Shown here one piece after another: positions 49,502 through 57,687 of a stretch of 64,000 nucleotides of DNA. The DNA is from Streptomyces antnestii. GTDB lineage: Bacteria; Actinomycetota; Actinomycetes; Streptomycetales; Streptomycetaceae. Under the pieces are notes generated by a model. It searched no databases, was not told where the DNA came from, and saw nothing but the letters and a program-made list of their open reading frames with translations. Position 1 is the first letter of the stretch. Each line of letters starts with the position of its first letter. Both the position numbers and the translations under genes were made by a program. Location of the stretch: assembly GCF_004005495.1 (NCBI RefSeq), contig NZ_RZYA01000002.1, positions 558,001-622,000 on the forward strand, read 5' to 3'.

Positions 49502-50641
49502 ATGACATTCGCACCCACCGAGGAGCGCGACGAACTCGCCGCGACCGTACGGAAGTTGCTCGGCCGCCGCAGCGACAGTGGCGCCGTGCGCAAGGCCGTC
49601 GCACAGGCCCCCGGCCATGACGAGGGCCTGTGGCGCACCCTGTGCGAGCAGTTGGTGGTGGCGAGCCTCGCGATCCCCGAGCAGTACGGCGGCGCCGGCT
49701 TCAGCCTGCTCGAGACGCACGCCGTACTGGAGGAACTGGGCGCGGCGCTCACGCCGTCCCCGCTCCTCGGCTCGGGAGTGCTCGCCGCCCAGGCCCTGCT
49801 GCTGAGCGGGAACGAGCCGGCGTGTGCTCGCCTGCTGCCGGGCATCGCCGAGGGCACCCGGACGGCCGCCGTCTGCTGGGCCGGAGAGGACGGGCGCTGG
49901 CGGACCGACCGCAGCGACGTACAGGCCGTGGAAGGGGCGCAGTGGCACCTGTCCGGACCGGCTACGCTCGTCCTCGACGGCGCGGCGGCCCACACCTTTG
50001 TCGTCGTCGCGAGGACCGGACCCGGGCAGGTCGGCCTCTTCGAGGTGGACGCCGCCGACGACCGGGTCCGCACCACCTCCACTCCTGCGATGGACACCAC
50101 CGTGAGCCTGGCCCGGGTGGAGTTCGACGGAGTCCCGGGCGCGCCGCTGACCCTCGACGCGACCGGTGCGCTCGCCACGCTGCACGACATCGCCGCCGTC
50201 GCCGTGACGGCCCTGCAGGTGGGCGCTGCCCGGCGTGCCCTGGACATGACGGTGGCCTACAGCAAGGAACGCGTCCAGTTCGGCCGCCCCATCGGCTCGT
50301 TCCAGGCGCTGAAGCACCGCATGGCCGACATGCTGGTCCAGGTCGAGACGGCCCGGTCGGCCTCGTGGGCGGCGGCGTGGTCCGCGGCCCGCCTGGATCC
50401 GGACCTGCCCGAGCGGGCGGCCCTGGCCAAGGCGTGGTGTTCCGAAGCGCTCAACAAGGTGGCCTCGGACGCCGTCCAGCTGCACGGCGGGATCGCGATC
50501 ACCTGGGAACACGACGCCCAGATGGTGTTCAAGCGGGCTCACGCGACGTCCCAGCTGTTCGGCCAGCCGCACGAGCACCGACAGCGCCTCTTCCGGCACG
50601 TCGTGGCACGCCGGTCCTCTCTCGACCCGAACCAGTGCTAG
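49502..50641 (+). CDS. Acyl-CoA dehydrogenase, partner-type subunit
   Basis: 379 residues. The N-terminal domain IPEQYGGAGFSLLETHAVLEELG and the C-terminal SKERVQFGRPIGSFQALKHRMADM ... LHGGIAITWEHDAQMVFKRA are typical. The middle domain is short and lacks the E-P-x-x-G-S-D and W-T/S flavin motifs. This is the pattern of the non-catalytic or auxiliary chain in steroid FadE heteromers. The likely partner is the divergent gene at 47276. ATG at 49502 lies about 45 bases after the crotonase stop. Confidence 0.86.
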   Translation: MTFAPTEERDELAATVRKLLGRRSDSGAVRKAVAQAPGHDEGLWRTLCEQLVVASLAIPEQYGGAGFSLLETHAVLEELGAALTPSPLLGSGVLAAQALLLSGNEPACARLLPGIAEGTRTAAVCWAGEDGRWRTDRSDVQAVEGAQWHLSGPATLVLDGAAAHTFVVVARTGPGQVGLFEVDAADDRVRTTSTPAMDTTVSLARVEFDGVPGAPLTLDATGALATLHDIAAVAVTALQVGAARRALDMTVAYSKERVQFGRPIGSFQALKHRMADMLVQVETARSASWAAAWSAARLDPDLPERAALAKAWCSEALNKVASDAVQLHGGIAITWEHDAQMVFKRAHATSQLFGQPHEHRQRLFRHVVARRSSLDPNQC

Positions 50642-50662
50642 GTCAGGGCCGACCCTCTGGTG

Positions 50663-50679
50663 GCCAAGCGCCTGCTTGG
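50663..50679. promoter_or_regulatory. Degenerate KstR2-like operator (box K8)
   Basis: CCAAGCGCCTGCTTGG at 50664-50679 is a palindrome with 6-bp arms built from the same half-sites, but the spacing is altered, and the 14-base frame has two mismatches to the consensus. It precedes the NTF2-fold gene at 50756. Confidence 0.5.
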
Positions 50680-50755
50680 TTAGAGTCGGGGTTCCGGGAC
50701 AACGCGCTCCTGACTCCGCAGGCCACGCAACTGCCCGGAGGGGCCCGGTGATTCG

Positions 50756-51190
50756 ATGAACGACCTGCTCGATCTGCGGCGCCTGGTGGAGACGTACGCG
50801 CTCGCCGTGGACCGCAAGGATCGCGATCTGCTGGGGGAGGTGTTCACCCCCGACGCGCGCCTCGTGGTGCACAGGGCGGACGGCACGGTGGGGCGGGAGC
50901 GGACGTCCGCGCAGGAACGGGCGCAGATCCTCGACGAGTTGGCGGCCTTCCGGCACACCTTCCACCTCGTCGGCAATCACCTCGCCGACGTGGACGGATC
51001 CACCGCGACCGGCGTCGTCTACTGCCTCGCCCACCACTACGACGCCGACCCCAGAGGCAGCGTGGACCTGGTGATCCCCGTCCGCTACGAGGACGACTAC
51101 GTACGCACGGCCGACGGCTGGCGCATCGCCGCCCGCACCGTGCATCTGCTGTGGCACGAGCGCCGTACGTACCCGGCCGCCGGCACATGA
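50756..51190 (+). CDS. NTF2-fold (SnoaL-like) protein
   Basis: 144 residues with the cone-shaped NTF2 fold: N-terminal helices LLDLRRLVETYALAVDRKDRDLLGEVFTPDARLVV, central FRHTFHLVGNHLADV and C-terminal strand pair YEDDYVRTADGWRIAARTVHLLW. Members with Asp and His in the pocket act as isomerases or hydratases on polycyclic compounds, including steroid delta-isomerase. Tyr, Asp and His are available here, but a catalytic set cannot be fixed by eye. It is probably in an operon with the LLM oxidoreductase and SDR downstream. Confidence 0.8.
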   Translation: MNDLLDLRRLVETYALAVDRKDRDLLGEVFTPDARLVVHRADGTVGRERTSAQERAQILDELAAFRHTFHLVGNHLADVDGSTATGVVYCLAHHYDADPRGSVDLVIPVRYEDDYVRTADGWRIAARTVHLLWHERRTYPAAGT

Positions 51191-51278
51191 CCGCCCGGCG
51201 GCCGCGCCGCGCTCGCTGCGCACCGCCCCCACCGGCTCGGCTGGCATTACTTGGACCTGTACCTATGAGGAGAGGCTG

Positions 51279-52163
51279 ATGAAATACGCCCTGGTGCTCC
51301 CTGTCGGGCTCGGTATCACCGCCGACCCGGACGAGATCGTGAAGGTGGTCCGGCACGCGGAGGAACTCGGCTTCGAGTCCGTCAGCGCGGTCGAGCACGC
51401 CGTGGTCGTCAGTGACACGGAGAGCCGCTACCCGTACGCGCCCGACGGCAAGTTGCCCCTGCCCGACGACTGTCCGTACCCCGACCCGCTGGAGCTGCTG
51501 GCCTTCCTGGCCGCTTCGACGGAACGGATCGGTCTCGCCACCGGCGTCCTCGTACTGCCCAACCACCATCCCGTGGTGCTGGCCAAGCGGCTCGCGACGC
51601 TGGACCGGCTGAGCCGCGGGCGGTTGCGGATCTGCCTGGGGCTCGGCTGGATGCGTGAGGAGATCGAGGCCTGCGGGGGTGACTTCCGGCGCCGCGGGCG
51701 CATCGCGGACGAGGCGATCGACCTGATGCGCGCGCTGTGGCGCGGCCAGGACGCCCAAGGTGTCGATTTCTCGGGCGAGTTCTTCACCGTCCGGGGCGCG
51801 CACAGCTACCCCAAGCCGCACCGGGCCTCCGGAGTGCCCCTGCACATCGGCGGGCACTCGGCCGCCGCGGTCCGGCGCGCGGGACGGCTCGGTGACGGGT
51901 TCCAGCCACTGGGGCTGGCCGGCGAGGAACTCGGGGCCGCACTCTCGCTGCTGCACGAGGAGGCACGCGCGGCCGGGCGTGACCCGCAGGAGATCGAGCT
52001 GACCCTGGGCGCGACGCTGCCGCGCGCCGCCGACAAGGCCGAATGGGCAGAAGGGCTCGGTGCGCAGCGGCTGTTGCTGTCCGGCTCCGGGCGAGCCACC
52101 ACCGTCGACGCCCTCCTGGAGGAGATGTCCGAGGCCGCGCGGAAGCTGGGGCTGAAGCAGTGA
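51279..52163 (+). CDS. LLM-class F420-dependent oxidoreductase
   Basis: 294-residue luciferase-like TIM barrel. The N-terminal KYALVLPVGLGI, the ERIGLATGVLVLPNHHPVVLAKRLATLDRLSRGRLRICLGLGWMREEIEACG block and PLHIGGHSAAAVRRAGRLGDGF are hallmark segments of the F420-dependent subgroup. It would transfer hydride to or from F420H2 on a ring or ketone substrate. ATG at 51279 follows AGGAG. The next gene overlaps its stop as GTGA. Confidence 0.88.
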   Translation: MKYALVLPVGLGITADPDEIVKVVRHAEELGFESVSAVEHAVVVSDTESRYPYAPDGKLPLPDDCPYPDPLELLAFLAASTERIGLATGVLVLPNHHPVVLAKRLATLDRLSRGRLRICLGLGWMREEIEACGGDFRRRGRIADEAIDLMRALWRGQDAQGVDFSGEFFTVRGAHSYPKPHRASGVPLHIGGHSAAAVRRAGRLGDGFQPLGLAGEELGAALSLLHEEARAAGRDPQEIELTLGATLPRAADKAEWAEGLGAQRLLLSGSGRATTVDALLEEMSEAARKLGLKQ

Positions 52164-53044
52164 CGTCCCTCCCCTCCGACGGGCTGCCCGTCCCGCCGGA
52201 GCCGCCCGCGCCGTCCGCCCTGCCCCGCGTACCCGACGCGCCCCTGTTCGCGCACCGCACGGCCGTGGTCACCGGCGGGGGCGGAGGCATCGGGGCGGGC
52301 ATCGTGCGCGCCCTGATCTGGCACGGGGCGCGGGTCGTCCTGGCCGACGTCGATGCCGGGGCGGCCCGCCGTACCGCCGACCTGGCCGCCGAGGAGAGCG
52401 GCGCCGAACCGGAGATCGTGGTCGGAGACATCCGCGCCCCGGACACGGTCGCCGAGCTGACGGACCTGGCCGGTCCGGCGGACTTCCTGGTGAACAACGT
52501 CGGGGACTACCGGCCCGCCGGCCCCTTCCTCACCAGCGACGAGACCGACTGGCAACACATGTACGACCTCAACCTGCTGCACATCCTCCGCGTCACCCGG
52601 GCGTTCCTGCCGGGAATGGCGGAACGCGGCCGCGGCGGCATCGTCAACCTCACCTCGGTCGAGGGCCTGCGCGGCATACCCGGCAACGCCGTCTACGGCG
52701 CCTTCAAGGCCGCCGTGGTCAACTTCACCGCCTCCCTGGCGGCGGAGGTCGGTCAGTACGGCATCCGCGTCAACGCCGTCGCACCCGACCTGACGGACAG
52801 CCCGCAGACCCCGATGTGGGCCGGCACCCGCGCCAAGTACGCCGACCATGTGGGCAGTTGGGTGCCGGTCGGCCGCTTCGGTCATGCTTCCGACCACGGC
52901 GACGCGGTGGTTTTCCTGCTGTCGGAACAGTCACGGTTCATCACCGGCGAGACCTTGCGGGTGGACGGCGGCACCCTCGCCGCACCCGGCTGGTTCCGGC
53001 GCGACGAGCAGCGGTTCACCAACATGCCGCGCCCGCTGCACTGA
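52160..53044 (+). CDS. Short-chain dehydrogenase/reductase
   Basis: 294 residues, longer than usual because of a proline-rich N-terminal extension of about 30 residues (PPEPPAPSALPRVPDAP). TGGGGGIGAG is at about 39-48. NNVG replaces NNAG, the Ser lies in LTSVEG, and YGAFK holds the Tyr-Lys pair. VAPDLTDSPQ and VDGGTLAAPG follow. GTG at 52160 overlaps the LLM stop. It is the last gene before the 33-bp repeats. Confidence 0.85.
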   Translation: MTSLPSDGLPVPPEPPAPSALPRVPDAPLFAHRTAVVTGGGGGIGAGIVRALIWHGARVVLADVDAGAARRTADLAAEESGAEPEIVVGDIRAPDTVAELTDLAGPADFLVNNVGDYRPAGPFLTSDETDWQHMYDLNLLHILRVTRAFLPGMAERGRGGIVNLTSVEGLRGIPGNAVYGAFKAAVVNFTASLAAEVGQYGIRVNAVAPDLTDSPQTPMWAGTRAKYADHVGSWVPVGRFGHASDHGDAVVFLLSEQSRFITGETLRVDGGTLAAPGWFRRDEQRFTNMPRPLH

Positions 53045-53061
53045 CCGCGACGGCGCCCCGC

Positions 53062-53176
53062 GTGGACTACGGGGCGCCCCGCGTGGGCTTACGCGTGGAC
53101 TATGAGGCGCCCCGCGTGGGGCTACGCGTGGACTATGAGGCGCCCCGGGTGGGGCTACGCGTGGACTATGAGGCGC
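53062..53176. repeat. 33-bp tandem repeat, three full copies and a partial fourth
   Basis: Units beginning GTGGACTA start at 53062, 53095, 53128 and 53161, exactly 33 bp apart, with few mismatches. They lie between the SDR stop at 53044 and the 3' end of the broken SDR. The last partial copy overlaps the end of that gene. In one plus-strand frame they read as an 11-residue repeat (VDYEAPRVGLR), with no start or ribosome site to suggest expression. Confidence 0.88.
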
Positions 53177-53734
53177 TCGCGTCGAAGTCGCCGGTCATGA
53201 GCCGCGGCGCACTGCGCGTACGGAGCTGCTCGGCGCGCATCGCCATGGCGCCGCCGACCATTTCCAGGTGCGTCAGCAGGTAGAAGTCCGCGGCGGCGCC
53301 CTGGGCGAAGACGACCTCGGCCGCCTCGAGAGCGGACATGGACACCTCCTTGACCTGCAACATCGCGGCGCGCTCGGCCTCGGAGGCGGCACGGTCGCCG
53401 GACTCGACCCCGCCCGCCGACTCGAAGATCCTGCTCGCCACGGGACCGGGCAGGATCGCGGCGACCGAGATGTCGATCCCCGCGGTCTCGAGGTCGAGCT
53501 CGAGGCACTCGGTCAGGGCGAGCACCGCGTGCTTGCTGACGATGTAGGGCGCCTGCCGCGGACCGCCCGGACGAGCTCGTCGGCGACCGTGGTGGCCGCA
53601 TCGAGGTCGATGTCGGCGATCGCGACCGCCATGCCGAGCGAGGCAGCGTACCTGGCCAGGCCCTCTCCCACACCGGATCCACCACCGGTCACGGCGAGCA
53701 CGCCACCGGCGAACTGCTTCTGCGCTTCACGCAC
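53166..53734 (-). pseudogene. Short-chain dehydrogenase with an internal deletion
   Basis: From GTG at 53734 (GAGGAGGAG upstream) the frame gives a normal SDR start: TGGGSGVGEG, then AIADIDLDAATTVADEL. At about 53560 it jumps in another frame to QAPYIVSKHAVLALTECLELDLE and the SDR C-terminus. About 110 codons including NNAG and the catalytic Ser are missing, and the frame is shifted. The C-terminal part closely parallels the intact SDR at 40298. It is divergent from kstD with an IclR-type box between, so a once steroid-induced dehydrogenase has been lost. Confidence 0.85.
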
Positions 53735-53761
53735 TCTTCGACTCCTCCTCGCGCGCGTACA

Positions 53762-53778
53762 TTCCCGGTCTGCGGGAA
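53762..53778. promoter_or_regulatory. TTCCCGG/GCGGGAA operator (box I3)
   Basis: TTCCCGGTCTGCGGGAA lies between the broken SDR and kstD. Its 17-bp frame and arms equal boxes I1 and I2. Confidence 0.7.
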
Positions 53779-53880
53779 ACCGCTGTGGCCGCGATCCCCC
53801 CGCGGGCCAAGACTGCTCTCCCCGGCGGACCTTTCCGCGCACACGACCCACACCGTCAACCACCACACCCGAGGGACGAG

Positions 53881-55446
53881 ATGGAAAACGCAGACATGGC
53901 ATGGGACCAGGAGTGCGACGTCCTGGTGGTCGGTTCCGGCGGCGGCTCGCTCGTCGGCGCGTACGGCGCGGCGTCCCGCGGCCTCGACACCCTGGTCATC
54001 GAGAAGACCGCGTACTTCGGCGGCACCACCGCCTACGCCGGAGCCGGCCTGTGGCTGCCGGGCAATCAGAGCCAGGCCCGCGACGGCCTGGAGGACTCCG
54101 CCGACCTCGGGCGCGCCTACTTCCGTGCGGTGGTCGGTGACGCCACCCCGCACGAGGTGCAGGACGCCTACCTCGACGGCGCCGCGGAGACGGTCGCCTT
54201 CCTGGAGGACAACCCGCACGTCCGCTTCGAGTACCGGCCCTTCCCCGACTACTTCGCCGCCCCCGGCCGGTTCGAGGCCGGCCGCGCCGTCTTCCCCGTC
54301 GACCTGCCCACGGCCGACGGACCGCGGGAACTGCTCGACGCCGTACGCCCCCCGGCGTGGGCCGAACGGCTCGGCCTGCCCGTTCCCGACGGCCCGCTCA
54401 CCGACGGCCGGGCCCTGATAGGCCGGCTGCTGCTCGCGCTGGAGTCGACCGGCAACGGCCGTACCCTCCGGCACACCGCCCTCACCCGGCTGATCACCGA
54501 GGACGGTGCGGTCATCGGCGCGGAGGCCGAGCAGGACGGCCGCACGCTGCGGATCCGCGCCCGCCGGGGCGTCCTCCTCGCCGCCGGCGGCTTCGAGGCC
54601 AACGCCGAGCTGCGCCGCACCTGGCAGGACCTCCCCGGCGCCGACTGGACGATGGGCGCGCCCGGCGGCAACACCGGCGACGCGATCACCGCCGCCGTCG
54701 AGGCCGGAGCCGCCACCGGCCTGCTCGACCAGTCCTGGTGGTGCCCGTCGCTGCGCTTCCCCGACGGCTCGGCCGCCTTCACGCTGGGGCTGCACGGTGG
54801 CATCTTCGTCGACGGCTCCGGCCGCCGCTTCGCCAACGAGTCACTGCCGTACGACCAGATGGGCCGTCAGATGCTGGCGGCCAAGGCGGGAACCACGCAC
54901 GACAGTCCGGTCTGGTGGGTCTTCGACGGCCGGTTCGGCGACGAGCTGCCCGGCATCACCGTCGTCCCCGCCGACCGCAAGGCATTCACCGAGGCCGGGC
55001 TGTGGCACACCGCCGACACCCTCCACGGCCTCGCCGAGCGGATCGGCGTCGACACGGAGGCGCTGCGGACCACCGTGCAGGCCTTCAACGGCTACGCCGC
55101 CGACGGGGTGGACGAGGACTTCCACCGCGGCGAGGACGCCTACGACCGGTTCTTCGCCCAGGGCGAGGGCGCGAACCCCTGCCTGGTCCCGATCGAGGAG
55201 GGGCCGTTCCACGCCGTGCAGATCGTCCTCGGCGACCTGGGCACCAAGGGCGGGGTACGGACCGACGTCCTCGCGCGGGCGCTGCGCGAGGACGGCACGC
55301 CGATCCCCGGTCTCTACGCGGCGGGCAACACCGCCGCCTCGGTGTCCGGCCCGTACTATCCGGGCCCCGGCGTGCCGATCGGCTCCGCGATGGTCTTCGG
55401 GCACATCGCCGCCTCGCACATGGCGGAGCAGGGAGCGGGCAGCTGA
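53881..55446 (+). CDS. kstD: 3-ketosteroid delta-1-dehydrogenase
   Basis: 521-residue flavoprotein. FAD motif GSGGGS is at about 18-23, followed by VIEKTAYFGGTTAYAGAGLWLP. The three active-site tyrosine regions of the family are visible: FPDYFAAPG (about 120), NESLPYDQM (about 320-328) and SGPYYPGPGVPIGSAM (about 488-503, with the Tyr and Gly that bind the C3 ketone). It removes hydrogens from C1 and C2 of 3-ketosteroids. With KshA this yields the unstable 9-alpha-hydroxy-1,4-diene that opens ring B. Close relatives act on 3-keto-5-alpha-steroids (delta-4 type), so the exact position is probable rather than certain. Confidence 0.88.
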   Translation: MENADMAWDQECDVLVVGSGGGSLVGAYGAASRGLDTLVIEKTAYFGGTTAYAGAGLWLPGNQSQARDGLEDSADLGRAYFRAVVGDATPHEVQDAYLDGAAETVAFLEDNPHVRFEYRPFPDYFAAPGRFEAGRAVFPVDLPTADGPRELLDAVRPPAWAERLGLPVPDGPLTDGRALIGRLLLALESTGNGRTLRHTALTRLITEDGAVIGAEAEQDGRTLRIRARRGVLLAAGGFEANAELRRTWQDLPGADWTMGAPGGNTGDAITAAVEAGAATGLLDQSWWCPSLRFPDGSAAFTLGLHGGIFVDGSGRRFANESLPYDQMGRQMLAAKAGTTHDSPVWWVFDGRFGDELPGITVVPADRKAFTEAGLWHTADTLHGLAERIGVDTEALRTTVQAFNGYAADGVDEDFHRGEDAYDRFFAQGEGANPCLVPIEEGPFHAVQIVLGDLGTKGGVRTDVLARALREDGTPIPGLYAAGNTAASVSGPYYPGPGVPIGSAMVFGHIAASHMAEQGAGS

Positions 55447-55512
55447 TCCGAAGGCGCTGATCCGGGAGGTGATCACGGTCACGAGCGCCGCGTGCCGCGT
55501 TCGAAGCGCGGA

Positions 55513-56067
55513 TCAGGGTGCCGTCGGGCTGAAGACCGCCGCACTGACGGAGGTGTAGGTCACGCCGTGGTCGGCCAGGGTCTCGGCGACGGTCCCGCCC
55601 GTCAAGGTGAGCGCCAGCAGCAGGTGCTCGTCACCGATCTCCCGGTCCTTGCGGGCCACCGCCACCCGGAGGGACTTCTCCAGGACGGTCTTGGCCTCCC
55701 GGGAGAAGGGCCGGCGCCCCGACGGCCGCCCGGCGTTCTCGCGGTGGGCCGCCAGCGCGCCGGCGCCATGGGTCTCTTCGACCCGCGCCACGATCGCGCC
55801 GACGTCGATGCCGAGGTCTGCCAGGGCCTCGGCATCGGCGCGGGACAACCCGGCCCGGCGCCGGGCGTCGGCCAGTGCGGCTGCCAGGAACGGGCGGCGG
55901 TCCGGCGGGCACAGCTCCCGCAGCGCTGCCGACGCCCGTGTGCCGTCCCGGTCGAGCAGGGCCAGCAGCAGGTGCTCTTCCGTGACGACCGTCGCACCGG
56001 ACCGGTCCGCGTGCTCGACCGCCCCCTTCACCACGGCACGTGCGCTTTTCGTGAACCGTTCGAACAT
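55513..56067 (-). CDS. Clp N-terminal-domain protein
   Basis: 184 residues containing two Clp-N repeats (FERFTKSARAVVKGAVEHADRSGATVVTEEHLLLALL and SREAKTVLEKSLRVAVARKDREIGDEHLLLALT). There is no AAA+ ATPase domain. Stand-alone Clp-N proteins may bind substrates or adaptors of ClpC-type unfoldases. ATG at 56067 follows GGGAGG. Its start overlaps the stop of the upstream HTH gene, a pairing that is common in Streptomyces. Confidence 0.88.
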   Translation of the reverse strand: MFERFTKSARAVVKGAVEHADRSGATVVTEEHLLLALLDRDGTRASAALRELCPPDRRPFLAAALADARRRAGLSRADAEALADLGIDVGAIVARVEETHGAGALAAHRENAGRPSGRRPFSREAKTVLEKSLRVAVARKDREIGDEHLLLALTLTGGTVAETLADHGVTYTSVSAAVFSPTAP

Positions 56068-56276
56068 CACTGCCTCCCGTACTTCTTGTGGACGGCTTGC
56101 CGGCTGACCCCCAGCTCGGTCGCGATCTCCTGCCACGACCATCCCTGGTGACGCGCACTGCGCACCTGGACGGCTTCCAACTGTTCCAACAGCCGCCGCA
56201 GGGCGGAGACGGCCCGCAGCCCCACCCGGGGGTCGCGGTCACCCGCCCGTGCGGCGAGATCGGTCGCATCGGTCAT
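56067..56276 (-). CDS. Small helix-turn-helix protein
   Basis: 69 residues. A helical first half (AVSALRRLLEQLEAVQVRSARHQG) leads into a short HTH (WSWQEIATELGVSRQAVHKKYGRQ) of the Myb/MerR-like simple type. It is coupled to the Clp-N gene by stop-start overlap. The gene's promoter overlaps a GTTGACA/TGTCAAC inverted repeat, so autoregulation is plausible. Confidence 0.83.
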   Translation of the reverse strand: MTDATDLAARAGDRDPRVGLRAVSALRRLLEQLEAVQVRSARHQGWSWQEIATELGVSRQAVHKKYGRQ

Positions 56277-56282
56277 GTTGTC

Positions 56283-56313
56283 AATGTAGGTTGACAGGGT
56301 CGATTGTGTCAAC
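56283..56313 (-). promoter_or_regulatory. Promoter with inverted repeat for the HTH/Clp-N pair
   Basis: On the minus strand TTGACA (56312-56307) and TACATT (56288-56283) are spaced by 18 bases, a good vegetative promoter. A perfect GTTGACA/TGTCAAC inverted repeat (56290-56296 and 56307-56313) frames it and may be an operator. Confidence 0.65.
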
Positions 56314-56384
56314 CGTGATTGACGGCAGGGCTCCGTGGGGCAAGGCAACAGGACACGCCTCAGCGCCTGAGGTATGCCTTTCCC

Positions 56385-57506
56385 ATGGACCCCCGACGGC
56401 GAGCCCCCGCCCCCCGCCTGTCACGGCGCGGCGGACGGCTGCTGCTCGCCGTGCCGTTCGCACTGATCGTGGCGGTCACGGTGGTGGACATCCTGTCGCC
56501 GCCCGATGTCCACCTGGGGCCGTTCCTGATCGCGGCGCCGGCGGTGACGGCGTCGTTCGCGGGACCACGTATGACGGCCTTCGTGGGCGGGGTCGCGGTG
56601 CTCGCCGAGTCGGTGGTGGCGATCACGCGGGCCAGCCTCACGGACCTCAACCACACGTATCAGATCGTCGCGCTTGTCCTGATCTCGATCATCGCGACGT
56701 TCTTCGCCCACCTGCGGGAACGCGACGAGATCCGGGTGGCGCGGCTGCGCTCCATCGCCCACGCCGCGCAGAGCGTCGTCCTGCGTCCGCTGCCCCAACG
56801 GGCAGGACCGCTACGCATCGCCTCGGTCTACCTGGCGGCCGAGGAAGAGGCGCAGATGGGCGGCGACCTGTACGCGGCGGCCCGCACACCGTCCGGGACC
56901 CGGCTGCTGATCGGGGACGCCAGAGGCAAGGGGCTCGACGCGATCAGCGAAGCGTCACTCGTCCTGGGCGCCTTCCGGGCCATGGCCCGCCGCGAGCCGG
57001 AACTGCCGCGACTGATCGGCCACCTGGAGGCGGGAGTCGACTCGGGAGAGGAGCCGGCGGACCTGACGGATGCGGCCGACCACACGGACGAGGCCTTCGT
57101 CACCGCGCTGGTGCTCGACATCCCCGATCACGAGCCGCAGGTACGGCTCGTGAACTGCGGCCACCCGCCGCCGCTCCTTCTGCGGGACGGGCAGGTGATC
57201 CCCCTCGACACGGCCGAGCCGAGCCCTCCGCTGGGACTGTCGGACGTCCTGTTCTCCGAGGTGACGGTGGAGACTTTCCCCTTCGACGTGGGCGACGTAC
57301 TCCTTCTCTACACGGACGGAGTCGTCGAGGCCCGAGACCACTCGCGCGCCTTCTACCCCCTCAGCGACCGGCTCACCGCCTGGGCCGGCGACGACCCACC
57401 GACCCTGCTCGGCCGTCTCCGCTCCGATCTGGAGGCGCACGCGGGCGGCCATCTCGGCGACGACGCGGCACTGGTGGCGATCGAACGGCTCGCGCCGGAC
57501 GGGTAG
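56385..57506 (+). CDS. Membrane-anchored PP2C-type (SpoIIE) phosphatase
   Basis: 373 residues. Three hydrophobic helices (LLLAVPFALIVAVTVVDIL; a second around GPFLIAAPAVTASFAGP; and IVALVLISIIATFFAHL) lie in the first 110 residues. A SpoIIE/PP2C domain follows with the metal-binding Asp in MGGDLYAA and GDARGKGLDA, NCGHPPPLLL and LLLYTDGVVEARD. It would dephosphorylate anti-sigma-factor antagonists in a partner-switching pathway. No partner is adjacent. ATG at 56385 was taken as the start. Confidence 0.9.
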   Translation: MDPRRRAPAPRLSRRGGRLLLAVPFALIVAVTVVDILSPPDVHLGPFLIAAPAVTASFAGPRMTAFVGGVAVLAESVVAITRASLTDLNHTYQIVALVLISIIATFFAHLRERDEIRVARLRSIAHAAQSVVLRPLPQRAGPLRIASVYLAAEEEAQMGGDLYAAARTPSGTRLLIGDARGKGLDAISEASLVLGAFRAMARREPELPRLIGHLEAGVDSGEEPADLTDAADHTDEAFVTALVLDIPDHEPQVRLVNCGHPPPLLLRDGQVIPLDTAEPSPPLGLSDVLFSEVTVETFPFDVGDVLLLYTDGVVEARDHSRAFYPLSDRLTAWAGDDPPTLLGRLRSDLEAHAGGHLGDDAALVAIERLAPDG

Positions 57507-57530
57507 GAACGGCTCGCGCCGGACGTGTAG
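57483..57530. repeat. 24-bp tandem duplication at the phosphatase 3' end
   Basis: GAACGGCTCGCGCCGGACGG and its near copy follow each other across the phosphatase stop codon with one mismatch. It is a small recent duplication without visible function. Confidence 0.6.
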
Positions 57531-57687
57531 GTGCGGAGAGGACGATGCGGGGCTGATCCGCGCTCGCGCCCGGTCTCCGTCGACGACGTGGCGGGCGGCG
57601 CGCCGGCCGGATGCCGCCTGGTCAGAGCCGGGCATCGGTCGATCGATCACTGTTCCCGCCACGCCGACAGCTCACTACCCTGCGGGG

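Noticed and set aside
53062..53176. CRISPR array
   Set aside because: The 33-bp units are contiguous without spacers and no cas gene is present.
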